NCBI RefSeq assembly: GCF_963678635.1
Contig: NC_087070.1
Coordinates: 43,696,988-43,760,987 of the forward strand
Length of the DNA stretch: 64,000 nucleotides
Source of the DNA: Symsagittifera roscoffensis
Lineage: Eukaryota > Xenacoelomorpha > Acoela > Convolutidae
Reading direction: 5' to 3'
In this document: piece by piece, positions 30,565-39,960 of the stretch
Layout: every line of letters begins with the position of its first letter
Numbering within the stretch: position 1 is the stretch's first letter
Notes under the pieces: generated by a model
The model's database searches: none
What the model was told of the DNA's origin: nothing
The model's input: only the letters and a program-made list of their open reading frames with translations
Position numbers and translations under genes: made by a program

Positions 30565-31226
30565 CCATCTGACTCCCCGTACAAAACCTTGTTCTCTAGG
30601 TCCTGTTTCTCATCAGGAATTTTCTCGTCTATCTCAAACTCCCCGGACAAACTTTCTTGTCCCGGGTGTTGATCTTGTGATCGCTGGTTCTTCTCATCAT
30701 TCGTCTCCCCGGACAAATAGTCTTGCAGCAGATTTTGTTCTACCTTTTCAGCTTCCTTATCCTGGTCCACAAAGGTGACGGTTTTCTTTCGCTTGCTGCT
30801 CCCCTGTTCTTTCTGTCCGTAAGAAGTACTGGTTAAAATCTCGTGGGGTATTGAGGATACTAGTTGCTGAACTATTGTCCTACAATCCCTCTCGTTCTCT
30901 GCGTGCTGTCGTCTGGACGGCAAGATCTTCACCTTCTCACTGACTGTTAGCGATGCCACTGCTGCTGTCCACTCGGGGTCATTTCTGGTCACTTCTCTTT
31001 CTAACAATCCACCCAGCGTCCGCATCACTTGCGGTGTGACCTGCACCGTTTTATCCAATAATGAGAGGCTGTTTATGTTCATGCGAGAGAGTTCTTGCTG
31101 GACCAGGTTCGAGCGCAGCAACAGATCCAAGGGGACCGGGTCCTCCTTGGATAGGATCTTTATCTCGGCTGCTTTCTCTACAGGTAACTCAGGATGCCCC
31201 GGAATTGGATGTCCAGACTTATCCAA
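30438..31226 (-). CDS. Linker between RNase H and integrase
   Basis: It opens with LDKSGHPIPGHPELPVEK, a stretch that follows RNase H in some Ty3/gypsy pols, then becomes charged and disordered (repeated LSGE...DEK segments at 30640-30715). It is in frame with the RT-RNase H ORF across a TAA at 31251-31253, and changes frame relative to integrase somewhere in the 30438-30564 overlap. No enzymatic domain was recognised. Confidence 0.65.
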   Translation of the reverse strand: MDKSGHPIPGHPELPVEKAAEIKILSKEDPVPLDLLLRSNLVQQELSRMNINSLSLLDKTVQVTPQVMRTLGGLLEREVTRNDPEWTAAVASLTVSEKVKILPSRRQHAENERDCRTIVQQLVSSIPHEILTSTSYGQKEQGSSKRKKTVTFVDQDKEAEKVEQNLLQDYLSGETNDEKNQRSQDQHPGQESLSGEFEIDEKIPDEKQDLENKVLYGESDGCEEGTDMIWRSVRSPAQPLQRMTIPETQEWTPIQTGTRARD

Positions 31227-31250
31227 CCATCTCGTTAAGGGAAGCGCTTC

Positions 31251-32540
31251 TTAAGTTTTTTTGTTCAGAAACGAGAATCCCTCCTTTATTTCCGCCTGAT
31301 TGGCCTGCTTCTGCTCCAATCTTTCATAGAACTCAGTTTTCTTGCTGAGGATGTCAGCATTCTGGTGTTTATCACGCATCCTATGTTCGATTATCATATG
31401 GTAGCCATCCAATCTTACTATCCATCTACCAATATAACTCTGATCCATCGAGTAGGTCTTTAACCAGGATAACGCTCTGTTGTCCACGCGTAACTTGAAG
31501 GGAGCGCTCCCCAAGTATGCACGGTACTTTTCCACGAAAGTGACTACTGCAAACATTTCTGCTTTTGGTGCGCCATATTTCATCTCTGTGTCACTCAAGA
31601 CCTTGCTGCCGTATGCAATGGGACGGAGAACCGTTCTTCCGTTCCATTCTTGCTCTTGATGCAATATTCCTGAGATGGCTACTACCGATGCGTCTGTGTC
31701 AAGAACATACATGCCCTTTTCTGTAGGCATGCCTAGCACTGGCGCTTCGCACAGTTCCCACCTTATGTTCTCGAAAGCAACCTGTGCCTCATCGTTCCAT
31801 TGGAACTTTTTCCCCTTGTTGCGCATCAGCTTCTGCATCGGATACACCTTGTCCGCATATCCTTTTATGAATTCCCGGTAGTAATTGGCAAACCCTAGGA
31901 AGCTCAGGAGCTGTGTGTCTGTTCTGGGAGCTTTCCATGTCAACACTGCTTCCACTGCTTCCGGGTCCGGCCTCACACCATGCCTGTCCACCATTCTTCC
32001 CAGGTACTTAATTGAAACCCTAAGGATTTCACATTTCGATGGTTTGCACTTCAATCCTGCTCTTTTCATGCATCCAAAGACCTTATTGAGCCTTTCAATG
32101 TGGTCTTCTAGGGTCGGTGTCGCTATGACTACGTCATCCACGTAACACATCACGAGATTCCCGTACTTCTTGGTCACTCTCGTCAAAGCCTGAGCCATCA
32201 GTCTTTGAAAAGTGGCCGTTGCATTGCACAAGCCGAAGGGCATCCTCTTCCACTGGTACAATCCCAATTCGCACGCGAATCCGGTTTTCTCTCTATCCTT
32301 CTTCCGCAGAGGTACCTGCCAGAAGGCAGAACCCAAGTCCAATGTGGTGAAGAACTTGGCATCACCATGCTTAGAGAGGCTCTCGTATATTCGCGGTATC
32401 GGGTACGCATCTTTTATCGTTACCGCGTTCAAGTAACGAAAGTCGCAACAAAATCTAAGCTGCCCCCCTTTCTTTTTTGCCATTACTACCCCGCAAGCCC
32501 ACGGCGATTTCGAGGGTTCTATCATGTCGTATTCAAGCAA
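31251..32540 (-). CDS. Reverse transcriptase and RNase H
   Basis: Ty3/gypsy-type RT. It begins inside the first RT motif (MIEPSKSPWA), with the GGQLRFCCDFRYLN motif, catalytic Asp in TTLDLGSAFWQ (residue 68), MPFGLCNATATFQ, and the YVDD box at 133-136. RNase H follows, with DTDAS (first Asp), then GAPKAEMFAVV and VDNRALSWL. All main catalytic residues appear intact. The ORF starts at an internal Met because a TGA at 32556-32558 cuts the frame from the preceding segment. Confidence 0.93.
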   Translation of the reverse strand: MLEYDMIEPSKSPWACGVVMAKKKGGQLRFCCDFRYLNAVTIKDAYPIPRIYESLSKHGDAKFFTTLDLGSAFWQVPLRKKDREKTGFACELGLYQWKRMPFGLCNATATFQRLMAQALTRVTKKYGNLVMCYVDDVVIATPTLEDHIERLNKVFGCMKRAGLKCKPSKCEILRVSIKYLGRMVDRHGVRPDPEAVEAVLTWKAPRTDTQLLSFLGFANYYREFIKGYADKVYPMQKLMRNKGKKFQWNDEAQVAFENIRWELCEAPVLGMPTEKGMYVLDTDASVVAISGILHQEQEWNGRTVLRPIAYGSKVLSDTEMKYGAPKAEMFAVVTFVEKYRAYLGSAPFKLRVDNRALSWLKTYSMDQSYIGRWIVRLDGYHMIIEHRMRDKHQNADILSKKTEFYERLEQKQANQAEIKEGFSFLNKKT

Positions 32541-32555
32541 ACTTTCTATTTCCGC

Positions 32556-32996
32556 TCAGCACTCTTCCAATTTGTGTGGCGTCATTCGTCTTGCGCCTTC
32601 CCTATAGGGAACCGCGCCCTCTTCAAGTTCGATTTCGTGTTCGACGAAATTACAGCAACCGATATCCGCCTTAAGTTTTGAAAATACATCTGCGTTCCGA
32701 TTTAGGAGATCCCGCAATTTTTCGAAATCTCCCTCACCTATTTTCCCTTTTAAATGTTCTATCTCTGGCAAAACCGGTTTGTTAGATTCTAGTTCAAATG
32801 ACGAGGGGCGTTCCGGAAAATTCGAGCAGCTTGATAAGCCGTCGTCCGTTTCAGATTTCATTGAAAACAATTTATGAATAGATTTTAATTCATTAATCCT
32901 CTTTAAAATTTTATCTTTATTGGCATGATAAGGACAGTCTTTCACATTATGTTTCTTCATGTTTTGTGTCTCCTCATAGTCGGTCCTCATCGGCAA
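32556..32996 (-). CDS. Protease-RT linker, start of the RT frame
   Basis: It contains LEEGAVPYREGARRMTPHKL, the conserved lead-in to Ty3/gypsy RT. The frame also stays open upstream of its first ATG (32990) for at least 20 codons that resemble the family's protease-RT linker. The coding frame therefore moves from the Gag-protease frame to this one near a run of five T's at about 33045. Its ATG overlaps the Gag-protease stop as ATGA (32990-32987). Confidence 0.7.
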   Translation of the reverse strand: MPMRTDYEETQNMKKHNVKDCPYHANKDKILKRINELKSIHKLFSMKSETDDGLSSCSNFPERPSSFELESNKPVLPEIEHLKGKIGEGDFEKLRDLLNRNADVFSKLKADIGCCNFVEHEIELEEGAVPYREGARRMTPHKLEEC

Positions 32997-35900
32997 AGCG
33001 TAGCCAAGCTTCTTTCCACGCTGGATTGAAACCGTGGTGCCAGTGTGTTCAAAAACACACTGACAAACAGTCCGTTTTGCGTTACCGAGAAGCTCCGGCC
33101 TAAAATCACCGAACTCTGACTATTTGGATTCGGTACTATGCAAACCTGTTTACTATCACTTAACGAATTCAAATTTCTCATTCTAAAAATTGCCACCACA
33201 GCTTGTCCTGGCTGTAGTTTTACTTTTCTATCTAAAAAAATTGGCAACTTGTTTTCGTCTGTTATTATCCTATTAATTGGTCTCTTAACACACTTTCGGT
33301 CCGGATTTCTAATCCGTATTAGACCGTTGTTCAAGTCAATCATCACGTCAAAATTCCTGACAAAATCTCTGCCCAAGATGAATTGGTCGGCGTCGTCCAG
33401 ATTCTCTACCACCAGGAAGCTCATCCAAAGATCTCGTCCTCCCATGTGAAGGACCGTTATCGGTGTTCTTCCGGCTACGTAGATAGCTCCTCGATTTGCG
33501 GCGGCCAGTCGGAGATTCGTAGGAAACAGATCTTCCCGCGTGAAGCCCATCTTTTCCCAGGTTTTTATCGGCATCACACTCACCACCGCTCCTGTGTCCA
33601 GAAGCCCTGTGACTCCGATTTTTGTTCCGTTGGTGTCGAGCAGATGTGCTGTCACATCTGCTTCATACCCAATGTGTACTGCGTCTTGTTCCATCATGGC
33701 TTCATGGCCTATCCTGCGGACTTTGCGTTCCTCTTCTCCCAAATAGATCTGCCCCGTTTTGTCATCATCTGTTGTTACATAAGTCCTGGTGTAAATACTG
33801 ATTCCATCCACATTCAGCATTACTTGATACGGCCCATAGACCTCTAGGTAGCTTCCATGAAGTTTCTTCATGCGAGGGCCACCCGTCGTTAGTAGTGCTC
33901 GCACAGCTCTCGACTCGGTGCGTGGCTCCACCTGCCTCAAATAATCTGCATATGTGTCCAAATGTATCAAAGTGAACTCGGATGGTTCACTCAGATTTCT
34001 GATCACCTGATGTCCAGCCACTGAGATTATCGATTGTATCTTGCTTCCTTGCGGCACCATGCCGAACCTCTGACCGGAGATCACATTAAGCTTCATGCTC
34101 AAACTGCTTGGTGCTTTAGTTTCCTCGAATTCCGTTGCTTCGAAGGTATTCAGTTGCTCCTGAAGTTTTTCGTTTTCCAGTTCAAGTTTCACTTTTTGTT
34201 CGATCTCTTTCGTCGCCAAATCCTGCTGCACTCTACTTAGAGCATCCCTCGCGGCTGCCCTATAATCAATCTTGAAGTCATCGGCCGCAGTTGCTGGTTC
34301 CGGTCCACATGTCTCTTCAGTTACCGCTTGCATTTTCTTCGTCGCCAGCTCACGCGGTTTGTCTTTTCTGCGCGCCTCCGCTTCACTCAACAGGCGAGCC
34401 TTGCTGGTTTTCACTCCTGATAAAGCTTCCTCATGCCTTGGATGCTTGATGTCTGCCACTGTATCCCAGAATTGTGGACAATCTGATTTAAAATGACCTT
34501 CCAAGTTGCAAAAGAAACACCTCAGGCCGAATTTCGCAATTATTCCTCTCATGAAATCCTCATGGTCAACTTCTGACGCATCTTCGTCCTCGAGGCTAAA
34601 GCCTATTGCTTTCATGCCTTGTTTGTAAGTTGGGCATGCTGACACATGATGGTCCGTTGAACTGCAATTGGCACAAGAGCGTGTCTTGTCCATATCATCC
34701 CTCGGTTTGTACCAGTTGTTCCCTTGAATTGCTGGTCCGTTGTTAAAATTGCCATAATTGTTCTTATAGTAACCAGATCTCGAAGGAGGTTTCAATAAAA
34801 GATACTCTTTTGACTTGAGCCTTAACTCCTCTGGTGTTGGCGCATTGGTTGATAGTGGTGTGTAATGCGTTGCTAGCATTGTCCGAAGTTCATCATTCTT
34901 CACACCATCGATGAATTTTGAGGCTATTGCCAGGTTCATCCTTCGGTTTGACTCATCCGGTTTGTCTATCGTTTCGTCTTCTCGTTGCCTCCGTTTCTCG
35001 AAGCGCATCATCGCTTGGTGCCCCTGCACCCCTGATCCAAAACGGTTTAACAAGATTTCGAAGATTTTCTCGGCTGTGTCACGCTGATATTGCTTCTTGG
35101 CCATGACACAGTTCAGGGCTGTCCCTTCCAAGTTACTGGTGAGCGCACTGCATTCCTGTCTCTCCGACAAGTCCTCTTCCTCGAAATGCAGTTTCATTAC
35201 CTCTATCCAGGTATCAATATAGCCATCAGATTCGTCTTTATAGCATCTTGGTTTCTTAAAGACTCTTCTGGACATCTCACTGCGTTCATTGGTTCTGGAT
35301 AACCTTGTAAGGAATGTCTCCAAAGATCTGTTTAGGGGTTCAAAGGCTGTGGCCATTGCCGTAGCATCCCTTGAGTGTCCCGCCTGAGTGTCCTCACACC
35401 TTGTCAAAGGCTCTGTGTGCGGTGCATCCCTGCAATCCGAATCGCCGTGAGTATTTCCCCCTTGGCCCACATGACTCCTCCCCGAGCTTGCATGCCCTCT
35501 GTTACCGGAATCACTTCTCCCAGTCGCATGTGTGCCTTGCGTTGGTCGTTCGTTAGAGGTCTGTCTGTTCCCCGTTGAACTTGCTCTTCTGTTCGGGCCC
35601 CATGTTCTATTATCCCTTCTGGCATAGCCTGATGAACTGCCCCTGCCTCTAGTGGATCCATATGTCTTCCTCTTTTGATGTTCATTGAAGTTCACCTTCG
35701 GCTCCCTGCTGGGACCTCCCGAGTTCGGTTCCCCTTCTTTTGGTCCACTCTTGCTGTTTAGTAGCCCGTTCAACCTATCCATGATAGCCTGAGTTCGCCT
35801 CTCAGTCATCGCGTCTATCTTTGTGTCAAGAGTCCCAAGAGACTGCTCTTGCTGAATTCTTAACTTCTCCATGTCGTCTCTTAAGCGTAACTCTCGCTGT

Positions 35901-37042
35901 TCCGCTTCTCTTGTCATTCGCGACAAGTTCTTCGCCATATGCTCGTCCGTTCTTTCTTTCAAGCGTTTTTCGCTCCTACCAACTTCTTGTCTATTGCGGT
36001 TTATTTCTTCCCACAGACTTTCTCTTTCAATGTGAACTGCCTTTTCTAGTTCACTCATTCTTATGGACATCTGTTCATTTTGTTCTCCTAAACTGTCCAC
36101 TATGTTGTTTAAGGCTTCTTCTAGTGCTGCCCCGTTATCCACGAGTGGCGTCACTAGTGGCGGTGTATCCCTGTCGGTCCCAGGTAGCTTCGTGCTGGTC
36201 GAGATTCGGGCCTTGACTCTCTGCCCCGACGTCTTTTCATTATCCACCTCAGGATCCGCCAATGCGTTGCCTAGCCCTCTGTTTCTACTCTCCCCAGTTT
36301 GCGGCTCTGAATTTGTCATAATCGCGAAGCCTCTCGACTGGTCCGGTGTGTTTACCTCTTTGCTTATCGTCCTCACCACACCAAATTTGTTCATGGTTCC
36401 AGTCTCTCTTCCGACGTATGCCTCATTCTCCTGGGTCGAACTATTGAGGCTGACTTGAGACTCAAAGTCCACTTGCTCTTTTTTGTCCTCCTCCTCCTGG
36501 GATTCACCTTCATTTCCTGCGCCCCCCCCCATGGTGAATGGAAAGATGTTTCCTAAGGTGTTCCTCATTCTTTCTGAGAACGATGATGACGTTGTTTGTT
36601 TCTCAATCCCGCCTGCCATCATAGTGTTGTCTGTTAGAGATCTTCTAGTTTCCGCTATTTCAGTTGAGATGTCGGACAGTTCCGACATCTCCTCTCGATC
36701 CAATGTCCCGGTGGAAGTGGCAAAATCATGGCCCTGTTCTACCGGAGTAGATTCACTCGCCAGCCTTCTGCCTCTCCCTTCCAGTTCATGTACTTCCTGG
36801 TTCTCTTTCATGGCATGGTCCGTATTGACCTCCACTTCTAACAGTTCTTTTCGCTCTTCTGAGGTCTTCTGACTCCTTGTTTCAACCATTCTGCCTGAAA
36901 CCGTCTCCCCTTTGTCGGTGCGGGCTCGTTTGATCCAATACACGAAAGGATCGGTCATCGTTTTTCTTTGCTTTTTAGGTATGAATTTCCTAGAGCTATT
37001 ACCTCGTTTAGGTATCCTTGACTTGTCTAGACTCATTCTCAA
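32987..37042 (-). CDS. Gag-protease of the giant element
   Basis: 1351 residues. 1-300 is charged and disordered, about 305-425 a coiled coil, and 450-560 an Arg/Gly/Ser-rich linker. A retrotransposon-Gag capsid-like domain spans about 595-755 (TWIEVMKLHFEEEDLSERQE, RFGSGVQGHQAMMRFEKRRQ). CCHC knuckles lie at 790-803 (CANCSSTDHHVSAC) and 842-855 (CFFCNLEGHFKSDC). A second coiled coil is at about 950-1000. An aspartic protease has DTG at 1149-1151 in LLDTGAVVSVMP, and the ILGRDF box is near 1222. The long N-terminal extension before capsid makes it about twice the size of a usual Ty3/gypsy Gag. The last about 20 codons are out of frame with the continuing pol. Confidence 0.9.
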   Translation of the reverse strand: MRMSLDKSRIPKRGNSSRKFIPKKQRKTMTDPFVYWIKRARTDKGETVSGRMVETRSQKTSEERKELLEVEVNTDHAMKENQEVHELEGRGRRLASESTPVEQGHDFATSTGTLDREEMSELSDISTEIAETRRSLTDNTMMAGGIEKQTTSSSFSERMRNTLGNIFPFTMGGGAGNEGESQEEEDKKEQVDFESQVSLNSSTQENEAYVGRETGTMNKFGVVRTISKEVNTPDQSRGFAIMTNSEPQTGESRNRGLGNALADPEVDNEKTSGQRVKARISTSTKLPGTDRDTPPLVTPLVDNGAALEEALNNIVDSLGEQNEQMSIRMSELEKAVHIERESLWEEINRNRQEVGRSEKRLKERTDEHMAKNLSRMTREAEQRELRLRDDMEKLRIQQEQSLGTLDTKIDAMTERRTQAIMDRLNGLLNSKSGPKEGEPNSGGPSREPKVNFNEHQKRKTYGSTRGRGSSSGYARRDNRTWGPNRRASSTGNRQTSNERPTQGTHATGRSDSGNRGHASSGRSHVGQGGNTHGDSDCRDAPHTEPLTRCEDTQAGHSRDATAMATAFEPLNRSLETFLTRLSRTNERSEMSRRVFKKPRCYKDESDGYIDTWIEVMKLHFEEEDLSERQECSALTSNLEGTALNCVMAKKQYQRDTAEKIFEILLNRFGSGVQGHQAMMRFEKRRQREDETIDKPDESNRRMNLAIASKFIDGVKNDELRTMLATHYTPLSTNAPTPEELRLKSKEYLLLKPPSRSGYYKNNYGNFNNGPAIQGNNWYKPRDDMDKTRSCANCSSTDHHVSACPTYKQGMKAIGFSLEDEDASEVDHEDFMRGIIAKFGLRCFFCNLEGHFKSDCPQFWDTVADIKHPRHEEALSGVKTSKARLLSEAEARRKDKPRELATKKMQAVTEETCGPEPATAADDFKIDYRAAARDALSRVQQDLATKEIEQKVKLELENEKLQEQLNTFEATEFEETKAPSSLSMKLNVISGQRFGMVPQGSKIQSIISVAGHQVIRNLSEPSEFTLIHLDTYADYLRQVEPRTESRAVRALLTTGGPRMKKLHGSYLEVYGPYQVMLNVDGISIYTRTYVTTDDDKTGQIYLGEEERKVRRIGHEAMMEQDAVHIGYEADVTAHLLDTNGTKIGVTGLLDTGAVVSVMPIKTWEKMGFTREDLFPTNLRLAAANRGAIYVAGRTPITVLHMGGRDLWMSFLVVENLDDADQFILGRDFVRNFDVMIDLNNGLIRIRNPDRKCVKRPINRIITDENKLPIFLDRKVKLQPGQAVVAIFRMRNLNSLSDSKQVCIVPNPNSQSSVILGRSFSVTQNGLFVSVFLNTLAPRFQSSVERSLATLCR

Positions 37043-39930
37043 TTTGTCACTTCTTAATGCCTATACACTCAATTCGATTGCTAGTGACTTTATAGTTTGA
37101 CTATCAATAATAATGGCACAACACAATAAATTTCACAAGATTCTATTAAATAGTGACCACGAATCCCTGTATGTTATCAGAGTACAGTTTGTATACAATT
37201 TATTCACACTAACCGATTATCGGTCGTAAGACTTGAGTACTAGCACAATATGATGTTATCAGTCAATTTAAAAGATAGTGTACTCACTACCCAATCAAGC
37301 ACAGTCTATTTTGATTTAAAACAAAAAACAAAAAAAATTATATAATGACAGAATATGAATACCTCTATATAAAAAAACGTATGTGTATTGTACTTTTAGT
37401 CGGTCGCAATGTAATAGTCGAACTAGTTTTTTTAAAGAAAAAGCTTTCCCTGCTTGGTGCTGCACCAAACAGACAAAACTTTCAAGGCACTTATTTTCTC
37501 AAGTAGGCGTCTATTGCACCCACCGAGTACTGTTTTACCTATCTGCCTTTGGACTGCCCGAGCTAGACCTACTACAATCCTCAGGGCAGTCACTTTTCAC
37601 AAAAACGTATTGGGTTTCAATCCACACCAATGAATTACGCTCTTTTTAGTTTAGACTTAGTGCCGCGAATATCCGAGTTCGGACCTGTTTTGTTTTGGTC
37701 TGGTTTTTATTGAAATGCAAGTTACCAGTGCAGTCACTGATTCCTAGCCTGTCTGCTAATAACCTAATACTTCTCACTGTAGTCTATCTTCCGTCTACCT
37801 AAGTCCTTTAATAAAATAATAACCCTCCGGATTGGCAAAGTAGGACCCTTCCGGACTAGAAAACTTTAGACCCCTCCGGATTAGGACCCCTCTGATTTAG
37901 TAAATATAAGACCCCTCCGGATTCGGACCCCTCCGAATTAGCAAATATAAGACCCCTCCGGATTGGGAGCCCTCTGGTCTGTAATAGTAGCTTTTCGGAG
38001 ATTTCCTTCTTTCAACCTATACCCTTCCGGATACGTTCTCCGATGCGATTTTGCTTTTTCAATTAACTAGGAAGGGTATGTACTGCTTTCCTAGACCCTT
38101 CCGGATTGAAGTTAAGCCTCTTATTTGACAATTCACGCTAACGGTGAAGGGTCTTATCGCTCGCCTAACTTCGGCTCGATTAAGGTTTTTCTGTGCCTTT
38201 AGCCTTCCCTTTTCGTCTAGAACAGCCTAAAGTTACTTTATTCAACCGCTATTACCTTTTGGTAGGGGTGTAAGGGCTTTTCTAAAAAAAAATTATAAAA
38301 CGTGAAGGGTCTACCCTCCAAATTGGTGAATTTGTTAAAAACAATCTCAAAAAATTTTCACGCTTACTTTTTCAAGAAACTTTGACCCTATCAGTAAGCT
38401 CAGCTAATTTCTGATCTATTGATATCAAGATCAACTCGATATGCCCAATAGTTCCAAAGTTATTAACCAAAACGTCTTTTTTCTAACGTCAAAAAGTTTG
38501 TCTCTTGTAGGTTCCGCCTAACTTTTTCCGCAATTTTGTTCTTTTCGACCTAAAAATTATTGATCCGAGCTCAAAAGGCCTATACTCTTCTAGTTCAACG
38601 CAAAAGACCCGATCTAAAACGCTTTAGTTGAAAAAATTTGCGAAAAGCTATGCTACCTGTACCCCTCCGGATTGCTGAATCCACCAAATCAAACACGTTA
38701 AGTTCGATTTCTCTGCAACCCGGGAAGCTTTCGGGTAGCGGGTTTTAAAACTCGTAGATTCACTAGTGGACGTTGTCCGAACAACTATTTTTACTGTTCT
38801 AACTCAAAAATTTCAAAAAATTTTCTGATTTCATAATGTTTTGTACCAAATTCGGTTTTCGGTACCAAAATAGTTCCAACCACTTCCGAACTAAATTAAC
38901 CGGTTCTATCTATTATGGTAGTGCAGTTACGATGTAACACACTACTTTAGCGCTTTTTTCCGTTTCAAAAAATATCGATATCTCAAAAATCGCGACTTGT
39001 GGGGGGATCAAAATATCGCTATTTTGACCCTAAAAAACCGGTCTGCTTTCTGTGTTTTTCACTGAAAAACGGTATAAGAGTAATAATATAGGCTATATAA
39101 GTAATAATATTACTAATACTATACCCCTCCGGGTTTGTTTAATATCCGAATTAAGTTGCTTAACTCGGATATTCGCAGTTCGGTGAAGGGTCACTACAGT
39201 GCAGCACTGTCGAGCCCCCCACAGATTACTATCTTACTTTTTGTACCAAAAGGGATACAAAACTTGCTAACGATACCCAACAGTCGATTGTTGTTGTCCT
39301 TGAGCCCCTTCTTGTTGCTCCTTGTACTGCTTGCCGGATCAGTCTTCTCTCAAGACCCTTCCGAATTGAGCGCAAATCAGCTGACCCTTCCGGATTGTGC
39401 GCAATTTATCATTAACGTTGCTTATATGCTCAAATAACCCCATAGTACAAGCCTCACAAACGGGCTACAAAAATGATCGTAACAATCCTGACTGATATAA
39501 ATGCCTGTAACAACAATATATCTATCAACAACAAACGGGAGGGTCGGATCACATCTTGTCTGGGGGGATGATTTCTACTGATTTTTTACTTTTTTTTTTA
39601 CTGTTTTTGGTTTTTTCGGTTATTTTTTATGTTTTTTGTTTTTCTTAGGTACTATACTACTTTTTGTTTAGTTTTATTTATCTCTTTAAGTGTTTTTGGT
39701 CACAAACCTCTCAGGGAACGAGGGAATGGCCGATCCCCCCACCCTTCCTGATTTGTGAATTTTCGGTCTAAACTAGGTTAAAAAGCTATTCACGGTAATC
39801 CGGAAGGCTTCCGCGTTCCGAACTGACCTTCCGCCCCGGCGGTTTAGGCCTATTAAGCGCGTTAATGTGAGCATCCGCTCGGCGCGGAGTGCTCGTTAAC
39901 GGTTCTGCCGGTCATGATGTTAAAAAAGAA
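37043..39930 (-). promoter_or_regulatory. 2.9-kb leader of the giant element
   Basis: Non-coding sequence between the primer site and Gag. 37825-38000 is a cluster of a degenerate unit GACCCCTCCGGATTAG. Further copies (ACCCTTCCGGATT and variants) lie near 38030, 38095, 38660, 39120, 39355 and 39380, more than a dozen in all. On the coding strand they read AATCCGGAGGGGTC. Related TCCGGA sites also occur in the LTRs. The sequence at 39530-39750 resembles 40955-41100 outside the element. Confidence 0.7.
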
Positions 39931-39948
39931 TAACACCCAGGAGCGCCA
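39931..39948 (-). promoter_or_regulatory. Candidate primer binding site of the giant element
   Basis: The minus strand reads TGGCGCTCCTGGGTGTTA, starting with the obligatory TGG. It begins 12 bases from the LTR end, which is a longer gap than usual. I cannot name the matching tRNA. Confidence 0.45.
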
Positions 39949-39960
39949 TAAAAACATATA

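Noticed and set aside
37825-38000. CRISPR-like array from the regularly repeated GACCCCTCCGGATT unit
   Set aside because: The host is a eukaryote, spacing is irregular, units are short and degenerate, and they lie in a retrotransposon leader.
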